From: Deltaproteobacteria bacterium
GTDB taxonomy: Bacteria > Myxococcota_C > UBA6777
NCBI GenBank assembly: GCA_002731275.1
Contig: PCBK01000052.1
Coordinates: 124,001-188,000, forward strand
DNA length: 64,000 bases
Direction of reading: 5' to 3'
Part shown: one piece after another, positions 28,154-36,807 of the stretch
Layout: each line of letters begins with the position of its first letter
Numbering within the stretch: position 1 is the stretch's first letter
Notes under the pieces: model-generated
What the model saw: only the letters and a program-made list of their open reading frames with translations
Told to the model about the DNA's origin: nothing
The model's database searches: none
Made by a program: the position numbers and the translations under genes

Positions 28154-29356
28154 ATGAATACATTTTCCCAGAGGCTGCTTTTGGCGGGCCTATGTCTGGT
28201 CCTTTTGCCCCTTTTCCTCGGCCTTTTCATCGGCTCTTCTTTTTACGCAAGTCCACTCAAACTGCTCGCGGCGCCGACACTCCAACGAGAACTACACAAA
28301 CCTCTTCCAGATCAAAAAGTGCTCGCTCCCTACATTAAAAAGATCACACAAAGTCATCAGGCGATCAGACAAGGGATCATCTGGGCTTCGATCGCAGCAA
28401 TAGGCCTCTCACTCGTGCTATTGTTACTCGCTTGGAGTTGGTTGTTGCGTTACCTCATCCAACAACTCCACCCAATGAGAGAACAACTCAAAGAAGCCAC
28501 GCCCTCTGATAACTCGACGCCGCGACCTCTGTACGAAGATCCGATCACAGCGCTGCACTTCGATCTCCAACAACATCTCGCTTATTGGGAAGAGCACCAA
28601 CAAAACGAAGTCTTTGCCGAGCAATTGGAGCGCTGGCAGGACATCGCACGGCGCCTCGCGCACGAGATCAAAAATCCCCTCACACCGATTCTTCTGGCTG
28701 TACAAGAGTTACACAAACAATATCGCGGCGACGACCAACGATACCACCGCCTCCTCGACTCCTCACAGGAGATCGTGCGAGAGGAGATTGAGACGCTTCG
28801 TCGTCTCGTCGAAGAATTCTCCGGATTTGCCAAACTCCCAGAAGCTCAACTCGCTCCCACAGAGATCAATCAATTCCTCCACCGTTTTTTGGAGAGCTAC
28901 CAGTGGTTTGAAGGACAAGCAGAGGTCCACTTCCGCCCTCACCCCGGTCCTTGCTGGGGTATGCTCGACACCAATCTACTCAAGCGCGTGATGCACAATC
29001 TCGTCAAAAACGCGATCGAAGCAGGAAGTCCCGAGGTGACCTTGCAGCTCGGCGCGCTCCCAGGCCGCCAAGTCGCGATCCAAGTCGAAGACAAAGGTCC
29101 TGGAATTCCCGAGCATTTACAATCGAAGATCTTTACCCCATACTTCACAACAAAACAATTTGGCTCAGGTCTTGGACTCGCGATCACCAAAAAAATTGTT
29201 CTCGATCACGGCGGCTCACTCAAAGTCAACGCAAATCCACAGGGTGGGGCGACATTCTCGCTCATCATCCCCGTGCTCCAGCCTCCGGACTCATCGAAGC
29301 ATCCCACATCAATGAAGCACAACAACGACGCCCCATCATCTCCCAAGACCCCATAA
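28154..29356 (+). CDS. Sensor histidine kinase (NtrY-like)
   Basis: A 400-residue membrane kinase. Two membrane helices (about 7-30 and 74-98) enclose a short periplasmic domain of ~45 residues. The H-box ARRLAHEIKNPLTP places the phosphorylated His at residue 170. The ATPase domain has the N-box HNLVKNAIEAG, G1 DKGPGIP, F-box FTPYFTTK and G2 GSGLGLAI. HEIKNPLTP is typical of NtrY-type kinases, which partner with NtrX regulators such as the next gene, 71 bases downstream. The periplasmic loop is too small for a classical ligand domain, so the signal may be membrane- or envelope-derived. The tail after the ATPase domain is unstructured. Confidence 0.88.
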   Translation: MNTFSQRLLLAGLCLVLLPLFLGLFIGSSFYASPLKLLAAPTLQRELHKPLPDQKVLAPYIKKITQSHQAIRQGIIWASIAAIGLSLVLLLLAWSWLLRYLIQQLHPMREQLKEATPSDNSTPRPLYEDPITALHFDLQQHLAYWEEHQQNEVFAEQLERWQDIARRLAHEIKNPLTPILLAVQELHKQYRGDDQRYHRLLDSSQEIVREEIETLRRLVEEFSGFAKLPEAQLAPTEINQFLHRFLESYQWFEGQAEVHFRPHPGPCWGMLDTNLLKRVMHNLVKNAIEAGSPEVTLQLGALPGRQVAIQVEDKGPGIPEHLQSKIFTPYFTTKQFGSGLGLAITKKIVLDHGGSLKVNANPQGGATFSLIIPVLQPPDSSKHPTSMKHNNDAPSSPKTP

Positions 29357-29427
29357 CACAGCCTGGTACCAGAGCGCTGAGAGGACTCTGGCTTCTCTCT
29401 TTGTCTTTCCTCGAAAGGAATCTTTTG

Positions 29428-30804
29428 ATGAATGTAATGGATCCATCTTACTTTCGTATTCTTGTGATCGATGACGAAAAAAACATCTGCCGCACCATGA
29501 AGATGGTCCTCGAAGGAGAAGGCTACCACGTCATCACCTGTGGCAGCGGTGAGTCTGGACTTGAGACGCTCAAAAATGACCCCTTCGATCTCGTCCTACT
29601 CGATCTCTACCTCCCCGGAATGGACGGACAAAAAACCCTCGAAGAGATCAAAAGACTCGACGAACACATCGAAGTCATCATGATCTCGGGACATGGCACC
29701 ATCGACGACGCTGTTAAAGCTGTCAAGCGCGGCGCCTACAGCTTTATCGAGAAGCCGATCGAACGCGAACGCCTCTTGCTCAGCGTACGCCAAAGCCTCG
29801 AACGACGAACGATGCTTCGACAAGTTCAAGAGTTCGAGCACAGCGAACACGACCGATCGGAGATGGTAGGTCTCAGTGAGCCGATGCAACAAGTGTATCG
29901 AAATATCGAGAAGGTCGCCCCAACAAAAGGTTGGGTGTTGATCACAGGTGAGAGTGGAACAGGGAAAGAGCTCGTCGCACGTGCACTCCACCTTCGAAGT
30001 AGCCGAGCAGACAAGCCCTTTGTGAAGGTTAACTGTGCGGCCATTCCAGAAGAGTTGATCGAGAGTGAGTTGTTTGGACACGAAAAAGGTGCCTTCACAG
30101 GTGCGATCCGTACGAGGCAAGGCGAGTTTGAACGCGCACATACAGGGACGATCTTCCTCGATGAGATCGGCGATATGTCCCAACACGCGCAGGCCAAAGT
30201 CCTACGTGTCCTCAACACAGGGGACTTCTCTCGCGTCGGTGGCGATCGCACAATACAAGTCGACGTCCGCGTCGTCGCGGGGACCAACCTCGACCTCACT
30301 GAAGAGATCCGACAAGGACGCTTTCGCGAAGATCTCTACTTTCGCCTCAACGTCATCCCCATCCACCTCCCGCCGCTCCGAGAAAGACGAGATGACGTCC
30401 CCCTACTCCTGGAACACTTCGTCCAATTCTTTTGCAAAGAACATGGATACGATCAAAAGACGATCACGCCCAAAGCCGTCCAGGCACTCCAGCAGTACAG
30501 TTGGCCCGGAAACGTCCGAGAGCTTAAGAATCTCGTCGAGCGACTCGTCATCCTCAGCGGTCCAGTGATCGACACAGCCGACCTGCCCGATGAGATCCAA
30601 AAAAAGCGGGCCGTCGTGGACTTCGCGTCACTTGGAAATCGCACCCTCAAAGAGATCCGCGAAGAGGTCGAACGTAGCTATATTTTGATGAAGCTTCAAG
30701 AGAACGACTGGAACATCTCCAGGACAGCCGAGCTGCTCGGGATAGAACGCACCAACCTGCACAAAAAGATGAAGAACTACAATATTCAACGCCCCACACG
30801 TTGA
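29428..30804 (+). CDS. Sigma-54-dependent response regulator (NtrX/NtrC type)
   Basis: A 458-residue regulator. The receiver domain (about 10-125) has acidic residues Asp15/Asp16, phospho-acceptor Asp59 (LLDLYLPGMDG), and Lys in EKPI. The AAA+ domain (about 150-385) has Walker A GESGTGKE, the sigma-54-contacting GAFTGA loop (HEKGAFTGAI), Walker B TIFLDEIGDMS and the sensor II region WPGNVRELKNLVER. A Fis-type helix-turn-helix closes it (NISRTAELLGIERTNLHKKM). ATG 29428 follows AAAGGA; the frame is open much further upstream but only as overlap with the kinase gene. Phosphorylated by the kinase upstream, it should activate sigma-54 promoters, none of which I could place in this window. Confidence 0.9.
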   Translation: MNVMDPSYFRILVIDDEKNICRTMKMVLEGEGYHVITCGSGESGLETLKNDPFDLVLLDLYLPGMDGQKTLEEIKRLDEHIEVIMISGHGTIDDAVKAVKRGAYSFIEKPIERERLLLSVRQSLERRTMLRQVQEFEHSEHDRSEMVGLSEPMQQVYRNIEKVAPTKGWVLITGESGTGKELVARALHLRSSRADKPFVKVNCAAIPEELIESELFGHEKGAFTGAIRTRQGEFERAHTGTIFLDEIGDMSQHAQAKVLRVLNTGDFSRVGGDRTIQVDVRVVAGTNLDLTEEIRQGRFREDLYFRLNVIPIHLPPLRERRDDVPLLLEHFVQFFCKEHGYDQKTITPKAVQALQQYSWPGNVRELKNLVERLVILSGPVIDTADLPDEIQKKRAVVDFASLGNRTLKEIREEVERSYILMKLQENDWNISRTAELLGIERTNLHKKMKNYNIQRPTR

Positions 30805-30835
30805 GAGTGTTGGACGAAGCTGTTGTCTTCTCTGC

Positions 30836-32722
30836 TCAAAAGAAGCGTGGCCACGGACAGTTTAGGGGTGTACGTCGCAGGGGATTGAAGGGGTAGGAGT
30901 GCTTGTAGCGCGCTTTTTTAAAGATCTTACGAACAGATGCTCCGACCTGTACCATCGACCGCATCGCCTCGACAAAGCAACAAATCGCCTCTGGCTGGCG
31001 CGCGGGGTGCTCACTGAGAGCCTCTTTGGCTTTCTCCATAGCCTTCTTCCTGCCGATCTTTCGAGCGAGCTTGCGATGCTTACGACGAACTTTGCGCAGA
31101 TAGTCCTTCCAGTCCTTGAAGTAGCGCAACATCAACTTCTCCATCACGGGGATAATTTCTCGTGCACCAATTTTACCAAGAGTACGGACATATGAAGCGT
31201 CTGGAGGATAAGGACCGCGTTTAATTGCGGTGATATACATTGGAACGTTCTCCTGATCTCCGAGCGAGATCAAGGCCTGTACGGCTTTCAACATCACTTT
31301 GGCGTCGGGATCCTTCAACATTTTACGGACAGGTTTGACGGCCCGAAGATCTTTCAAACGCCCCAATGAGCTAAGCGCGGCCATCCGAACTTTGCTCGAC
31401 TTATCTTCGAGTTGCTCGATCAACACGTCGACACAGGTCGAGTCCTGAACTTTGCCTGCGACATGTAACGCGAGGAGTCGGACTTTTTCATCCGAGGAGG
31501 TCATAAACGGACGCAGCGTAGAGAAGGCCTCCCTCCCGATATCGCCAAGCGCACGGATCGCAGAGTATTTGATCGCAGGTTGCTTGCTCTTGAGGAAGAC
31601 CTCCAAACGCAAGAGCGCATCGTTACCAGTGTATCCAAGCGCAAAAATCGCGGTGCTGCGGATCGCGAGGTTGCTGTTCGTTTTGGCGACGTTGTAGAGT
31701 AACTCACGCCCCTTTTCATCAAACCGCGCGGCGATTTTCCCGATCGTAGCGCGCAATTGAGAACGCGCAGTTAAGGGGATCGAGTCCCACAACATAAAGA
31801 TCGCCTTGATCGCCCACAAAGTCCCCACTTGCATCAAGGCACCAAGCTCTTTGCTCTCGCCATCCTCGCTCTTTCCACCAGCATCGATCAGCTTGCCGAG
31901 ATATTCCCATGAGTCCTGATCCTGGGTGATGTTGGAGAGCGCCTCTGCGACTTTGGTGCGCGTTTTCTTCTCGGGGAATACCATGATCAACGCGTCAAAA
32001 GCGGGCCTCCCCATTTGGGAGAGCATACTCAATGCGCGTCTTCGACGTCCTGCATCAGAACCTTTGACGTCCCGAATCAAGTAGGGGACCGCTCCTTTTC
32101 CGATCTCCAGCATCGCCAACCGTGCGGCATCGCGGACTTGCTGAGAGTGATCATCAAGCAAGACCATCAAATGCTTCACGGAAGTGTTGGACTTGAGGAC
32201 AGCGAGCGCACGAGCAGCCGCAGCCCGAGTCGAGGATTTCGGATCTTTCAGGGCCTTGTATAAAGCCCCCAGCGCGCGCATGTCACCGAGCCCTCCAAGC
32301 GCTGCAGCCGCAGTCATTCGTACACGTGGATCGCGATCTTCGAGCAACGCATCCTTCACCTCTTCGAGCGCACCTTTTGCACGCAGCTCAGCAAGACCAC
32401 GTAACGCCATCAAACGCAATGAGGAGTCTTTTTCGTGCATCAAGACCATCCTCATGATCCCTGCTGCGCGAGGTAACCCCGTCTGGTAAATCGCATCTAG
32501 CGCATCTTTACGACGATTGACACTGTTTCTCTTGCCAAGCTCTTCTGTCAGGTATTTGCGAAAGTAACGAAATGACTTCTGTCGCTTGGTCACGTCCTTC
32601 TGTTTTGCGTCTTGGAGCGCTTGCTTCCAGCTGTAACCACAACCGACTCCCCCCAACATGATCAACAACACAAACCCAATGCCCCCTATCGACAAGGCTC
32701 GGTTTCCAAAGAGACATTTCAT
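30836..32722 (-). CDS. HEAT-repeat lipoprotein
   Basis: A 628-residue protein starting at ATG 32722. The signal peptide ends LGGVGC, so it is probably a lipoprotein. The body (about 85-540) is a HEAT/PBS-lyase repeat solenoid: DPRVRMTAAAALGGLGDMRAL, SSTRAAAARALAVL, VRDAARLAMLEIG, VRLLALHVAGKV and KVRMAALSSLGRLKDLRAV. Such repeats bind protein partners. The C-terminus (about 545-628) is a Lys/Arg-rich helical tail (KVRRKHRKLARKIGRKKAME). It is convergent with the response-regulator gene, 31 bases away. Likely a periplasmic scaffold; no partner can be named from sequence. Confidence 0.78.
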   Translation of the reverse strand: MKCLFGNRALSIGGIGFVLLIMLGGVGCGYSWKQALQDAKQKDVTKRQKSFRYFRKYLTEELGKRNSVNRRKDALDAIYQTGLPRAAGIMRMVLMHEKDSSLRLMALRGLAELRAKGALEEVKDALLEDRDPRVRMTAAAALGGLGDMRALGALYKALKDPKSSTRAAAARALAVLKSNTSVKHLMVLLDDHSQQVRDAARLAMLEIGKGAVPYLIRDVKGSDAGRRRRALSMLSQMGRPAFDALIMVFPEKKTRTKVAEALSNITQDQDSWEYLGKLIDAGGKSEDGESKELGALMQVGTLWAIKAIFMLWDSIPLTARSQLRATIGKIAARFDEKGRELLYNVAKTNSNLAIRSTAIFALGYTGNDALLRLEVFLKSKQPAIKYSAIRALGDIGREAFSTLRPFMTSSDEKVRLLALHVAGKVQDSTCVDVLIEQLEDKSSKVRMAALSSLGRLKDLRAVKPVRKMLKDPDAKVMLKAVQALISLGDQENVPMYITAIKRGPYPPDASYVRTLGKIGAREIIPVMEKLMLRYFKDWKDYLRKVRRKHRKLARKIGRKKAMEKAKEALSEHPARQPEAICCFVEAMRSMVQVGASVRKIFKKARYKHSYPFNPLRRTPLNCPWPRFF

Positions 32723-33032
32723 CGAATAAAAACCTTTCCTTTGCACAAACGATCTGGAGACAAAGACGATCGCAATCGCCTCACCCTACGCCGCTTTTGC
32801 GTCTATCTTCAGACTGACCTTGCAGTCATTTTGACGTCTCAACCGCACCGCTCTGCGATCGATATTCATCTATCATTGCAGGCACAGTATACATCCCGAT
32901 CCAGGATGACGAAAGCCAGCGCAGGCCACAAAAAAGCTCATACGTCACTCGTCCACTAGAGAATTGGACGACAAACATACAACACTGGACTTCATACGGG
33001 ACAACCGAACAGGAAAAATCAAGAATGAGCGC

Positions 33033-33063
33033 TTGACTTTTTCATCAATATCTTTACTAGAAT
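33033..33063 (+). promoter_or_regulatory. Sigma-70-like promoter for the TPR-zincin gene
   Basis: TTGACT (33033-33038) and TAGAAT (33058-33063) match -35 and -10 boxes, separated by 19 bases, slightly longer than ideal. The predicted start near 33069-33071 would place a perfect inverted repeat at the very 5' end of the message. Confidence 0.4.
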
Positions 33064-33067
33064 GAGC

Positions 33068-33112
33068 GGCTTTGTAAGTAGAGGAAGGTGAATCCTCTTT
33101 TCTTACAAAGCC
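33068..33112 (+). promoter_or_regulatory. Perfect inverted repeat at the predicted transcript start
   Basis: GGCTTTGTAAG (33068-33078) and CTTACAAAGCC (33102-33112) form a perfect 11-bp stem. Inside, GAGGA (33081-33085) pairs with TCCTC (33093-33097), closing a 7-base loop. It could be an operator for a dimeric repressor overlapping the start site, or a 5' mRNA hairpin that blocks decay. It is not followed by a T tract. Confidence 0.6.
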
Positions 33113-33225
33113 CAACTCATAAACAACTGCTTTTTCGTTCGCTTGAGGAGCCTGATGATGGACACGATGGCTCCCAACAACAACGCGACCGAGTGAACTC
33201 CTCGATACACAAACAAGGTACCAAA

Positions 33226-34422
33226 ATGCAAGAACTGGAACAACAATTCGACGAAGCGATGCGTCTCTTAGAAGAAGGAGACTTCGTAGAAGCGTTGGAG
33301 CAAACACGACTACTTTTGGCTGCAGATGACAGTCAACATGATTTCTGGAGCCTTGAAGGCCAAATCCGCCTCGCGCTCGGTGAGTTGCAAGCTGCAGAAC
33401 GCTCTTTTAACCGTGCTTGTGAGGTCGCTCCCGGCCTCGCACGTCCCCTTCTGCACAAAGCACGCTTCTTCAACTTCCTTGAGCGTTTTGACGAAGCGTT
33501 CCGCACAGGAGAGCAAGCTCTCCAATTTACAGAAGAAGACGAAGATCGACGAGACGCTTACCTCGTACAAGCCGAATCCCACATTCAACTCGCACGTCAA
33601 AAACTCTTCGAGATCATGCAAGATCTCGAAGAAGAAGCTGAATTGATGGAGCAATACTCACACTCACATGATCATTCACATGACCATGACCACGATCACT
33701 CACACGATCACCTCCACCAACTCGACCTTCTCTCTGGCGACAACATCATCACACCCGAGCTGAAAGAACATCTCGAACTCGGACTCGAGCTCTGTGAAAA
33801 ATCGCTGAGCATTGATGAAGACATCGTCGATGCATGGTTCCTCAAGGCCACAGCACTCTTCCAACTCGAACAATACGAAGAGGCTGCAGAGGCTTTCCGC
33901 AGAACAGTCGAACTGGACCCAAGTGACTCCGAATACTGGAGTGGACTTGGTATGTGTCTCGAATTGCTCGAAGACTACGACGGAGCACGCTCCGCATACG
34001 CAGAGATCTTCGGCATCGAAACAAGCGAAGACGCAGAAGGCATGGAGTTTGGCAGAGAAGAATTTGCTGAGATTTCACGTCACGTGATCCAAGACATCGA
34101 GTCCGAATTCCTCGAAATGTTTGGACAACCACTACCTCCGATCTCCGTCGAGACGAGAGACTTCCCTGAGCTTGAGCTTGTCGAAGAGATGGATGATGAC
34201 ACCCCATTCAATCCACTTCTTTACCCATTCCGCATCGATCAGCCCGAAGACGAGGAAGAACTCGACGAGCTTCACCTCGTCCTCTACCAACGCGTCATCG
34301 AACGCGAAGCTGAGACCGATGATGCCGACGAGCTCGCAGATCATATCCACGATTTGTTCCTCCGACTCTTCGAAGATATTCTCGTCTACGTCGACGAAGA
34401 AGACGACATCATCGACGCATAA
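33226..34422 (+). CDS. TPR protein with His-rich linker and degenerate zincin-like domain
   Basis: A 398-residue cytoplasmic, very acidic protein with no signal peptide. TPR-like pairs (about 5-125 and 180-265) flank a His/Asp stretch (about 145-165, SHSHDHSHDHDHDHSHDH), a likely metal-binding segment. The C-terminal ~110 residues fit the Zincin_1 (DUF1025) metallopeptidase family: LPPISVETRDFPELEL, NPLLYPFRI, then LHLVLYQRVIE. Where that family has HExxH, this protein reads HDLFLRLFED, so the Glu and second His are lost. TPR-Zincin_1 fusions occur in related bacteria, but this copy should be catalytically dead. It may now serve in metal storage or protein binding. Confidence 0.7.
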   Translation: MQELEQQFDEAMRLLEEGDFVEALEQTRLLLAADDSQHDFWSLEGQIRLALGELQAAERSFNRACEVAPGLARPLLHKARFFNFLERFDEAFRTGEQALQFTEEDEDRRDAYLVQAESHIQLARQKLFEIMQDLEEEAELMEQYSHSHDHSHDHDHDHSHDHLHQLDLLSGDNIITPELKEHLELGLELCEKSLSIDEDIVDAWFLKATALFQLEQYEEAAEAFRRTVELDPSDSEYWSGLGMCLELLEDYDGARSAYAEIFGIETSEDAEGMEFGREEFAEISRHVIQDIESEFLEMFGQPLPPISVETRDFPELELVEEMDDDTPFNPLLYPFRIDQPEDEEELDELHLVLYQRVIEREAETDDADELADHIHDLFLRLFEDILVYVDEEDDIIDA

Positions 34423-34580
34423 TCACCTCCCCCCTCCTCTTCACACCACCCAACGAATAAAATCCCCCTTTTCAATGTTTTGATCAAAAGAACTTTGAAG
34501 CGAAGGTCCATGTCGTGATATGACTCTACGTGGAGCTATGCTTGAGCAAACAAGCCAGGCCATCAACAAGGAGAGAAACC

Positions 34581-34952
34581 ATGCGCCAAGACCTTCCACC
34601 TTCTATATACCGGGGATTGAGCCGCATCCAAAGCGAAGCCCAGAGCGCTTTTTTGATGTTGTCCGATGCTTTTCAAAAGCTCGAACACATGCAGACACAA
34701 TCAGCAAGTGACATCAAACAAAGACTCCCCGAGATCGAGTCCCTCGCTGCCCAACTGTTGCTGCAATGGAACCGCTTCAACAGCGCTGTGCATGAGGTAC
34801 AAAGTGACACCCGTGCGTGGACAGAGATCGCCTTACGTGCCCAAGAAGAGCGCACACAAGAACAAAATACATACGATCCCATCGCAGAATTGCTGCTCGA
34901 ACTTGCACAAGAAGAAGATGATGAGGACGATCTCAACAACATGACATACTGA
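34581..34952 (+). CDS. Small coiled-coil protein, unknown
   Basis: A 123-residue acidic protein. AAGGAG (34568-34573) is seven bases before ATG 34581, so translation is well supported. It is almost entirely helical with a coiled-coil pattern (SRIQSEAQSAFLMLSDAFQKLE, LPEIESLAAQLLLQWNRFNS) and ends in an Asp/Glu-rich tail (EEDDEDDLNN). No signal peptide, membrane helix or enzyme motif. I do not recognise the family. It stands 93 bases before the RND adaptor gene. Confidence 0.6.
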   Translation: MRQDLPPSIYRGLSRIQSEAQSAFLMLSDAFQKLEHMQTQSASDIKQRLPEIESLAAQLLLQWNRFNSAVHEVQSDTRAWTEIALRAQEERTQEQNTYDPIAELLLELAQEEDDEDDLNNMTY

Positions 34953-35045
34953 GGTCATCACAACAAAGACGACCACAGTGGATCGGCTCACACAATCAAC
35001 AGCCCATCTCCACGCTCGCAAACCTACGAAGCAAAGGAACCTATC

Positions 35046-36803
35046 GTGTTACTTTCATCGATGTTTGGTCGGATCTGGACCGTTTTGCGTTGGTTGTTAC
35101 GCAACTGGCGCGGGGTGTTGATCGCTGTCGCCTTCTGGCATATCGGCTGGTACATGGGGTGGTTTATCGGTCAGTACCGCGATGGCTCCCCCACTCCCAA
35201 GCGAACGACACGCGCCACCCCACAAAAACGCTCCACAGTCCGGCGCAATGTATCGCGACCGACTCCCGCGCTCCCTTCCTCACGTGCACCTCAGCCTCAC
35301 TGGATGCAAACAGGGCTATCACTCAGTCCTTCAGCACGCGCTCTCGCGGACATACAAACCTCACAAGTCAAACGCACACCCATCTCACAAACACTCCACC
35401 TGATCGGAGTGCTGCGCCCTGACGCTTCCAAGCGCAAGCACCTGCTTGCCCCATCAGATGGAACACTCCAAGAGACCTTCCCTGAGCGCAAACAATTTTT
35501 CCGCAAAGGACAAATGCTCTTCACATGGCGACCACACCGCTCATCTCAACCCACAAGTCGGCCTTCTTCACGGCCCACTCTCCCCCAACACTTCTTCGCA
35601 CCTTTTGATGGTTGGTTCGTTCCAGACGCACACATCAACCACACACACATCACCGAGGGGACGTCGCTCGGCCACATCGAACAAAGTAACGCATTTTGGC
35701 TCGACGTACATGTCCCACTCGAAGAGAGTCAGTGTATCTCCCTCGGCATGTGTGCATCTTTCACGAGCCATCACCACCCTGGCGCGACCTTCCGAGGCTG
35801 TCTCTCCAAACTCTCACGACGAGACAAACAGCGCGCGACGTGGCACCTACGCTTTTCGCTCCGAACAAAACAACGCACCCTCCGCAGCGGAATGGTCATG
35901 ACAGGGACATGGGAACTCCCCCTCGATGAACAAGGCGATTGTCATCATCCGACACACACCTGGAGTTGCCCGACACACAAACGCTACACAGCTCCGACCA
36001 AAGGACGCTGCCCTCACTGTGGACGCACACTCACTCCATCCACCAAGCGCGTCAAACATCCCCTCGTCATCCCAGAGACAGCGGTCCTTACACTTGGTGA
36101 AAAAGCCCACGTTTACACGCGCATGACGTACAAACAACAACCCTACTACGTCACACGAATGGTCCAACTTGGCCCACACTTACAAGGTCAATACATCGTC
36201 CTGGGGGGTCTGAAAGTCGGTGAGTCAGTCGTCACAAATGGCGCCTACTTACTCGATGGGATCGGTCTCATTCGTGGAAAACCGACCCTGACATCCCCCA
36301 AACAACTCCACATCACACAGCTACGCAACAACCACGAAGGTAACAAGACTTTCGTACAAAAATTACAGCCCCTCTACCAACTCTACTTGCAGCTCCTCCA
36401 TGCGTACACACAGAAAAAGTGGAAGCAGGCACGTTCTCTATACCCGACCATGCGCAAAGTCCTCCGTGAGATCCCATCCAAAGAACTCTCTGGATACGCT
36501 CGCAATGTCTGGCACAAACAATCACGTGTCTTGCATAAACATCTCTACACTTCCGAATTCAAACAGACCCCCCAACAAATACGGATATCACTCAAGCAAA
36601 CATCTGAGCGACTCATCCACATGCTCTACACATACGGACACACATTCTCGACTCCACTGTATGTGTACCAATGCTCACAAAAAGGACACACGTCGCTTAA
36701 GTGGCTGCAGCAACAGAGTCGTCAGACTCGCCTGCCTTACCCTCTTAAAAAGCCATGTGGTCGCCTGATACGAAAGATACTCCCACGGTACAAAGGGAGA
36801 TAA
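35046..36803 (+). CDS. RND efflux adaptor with heavy-metal-binding domain (CusB-like)
   Basis: A 585-residue membrane-fusion protein starting at GTG 35046 (AAAGGA seven bases upstream). One N-terminal membrane anchor (about 18-42) is followed by a Thr/Pro/Arg-rich linker. The core shows the biotinyl-lipoyl and barrel segments (RKHLLAPSDGTLQE, FFAPFDGWFVPDA, LGMCASFTSHHHPGATFRG). A heavy-metal-binding zinc ribbon is inserted at about 305-330 (WSCPTHKRYTAPTKGRCPHC), matching the CPMH...CPKC domain of CusB-type proteins but with the usual Met residues missing. The C-terminal helical region (about 460-560) resembles DUF3347. Likely bridges the pump encoded next to an outer-membrane channel, which is not in this window. 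Confidence 0.78.
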   Translation: MLLSSMFGRIWTVLRWLLRNWRGVLIAVAFWHIGWYMGWFIGQYRDGSPTPKRTTRATPQKRSTVRRNVSRPTPALPSSRAPQPHWMQTGLSLSPSARALADIQTSQVKRTPISQTLHLIGVLRPDASKRKHLLAPSDGTLQETFPERKQFFRKGQMLFTWRPHRSSQPTSRPSSRPTLPQHFFAPFDGWFVPDAHINHTHITEGTSLGHIEQSNAFWLDVHVPLEESQCISLGMCASFTSHHHPGATFRGCLSKLSRRDKQRATWHLRFSLRTKQRTLRSGMVMTGTWELPLDEQGDCHHPTHTWSCPTHKRYTAPTKGRCPHCGRTLTPSTKRVKHPLVIPETAVLTLGEKAHVYTRMTYKQQPYYVTRMVQLGPHLQGQYIVLGGLKVGESVVTNGAYLLDGIGLIRGKPTLTSPKQLHITQLRNNHEGNKTFVQKLQPLYQLYLQLLHAYTQKKWKQARSLYPTMRKVLREIPSKELSGYARNVWHKQSRVLHKHLYTSEFKQTPQQIRISLKQTSERLIHMLYTYGHTFSTPLYVYQCSQKGHTSLKWLQQQSRQTRLPYPLKKPCGRLIRKILPRYKGR

Positions 36804-36807
36804 GACG

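Larger units (their letters stand above)
32723..33225. other. Divergent 503-bp intergenic region
   Basis: This region lies between the HEAT lipoprotein (-) and the TPR-zincin gene (+). It holds no convincing gene; the open plus-strand frame that leads into the TPR gene from 33088 lacks a ribosome binding site. Its right half has a sigma-70-like promoter and a 45-base hairpin, listed separately. The left half should contain the promoter of the HEAT gene, but no clear match was seen. Confidence 0.6.

Noticed and set aside
28951-29427. Extended N-terminus of the response regulator frame
   Set aside because: The upstream part overlaps the kinase gene out of frame; a ribosome binding site and the receiver domain both fix the start at 29428.
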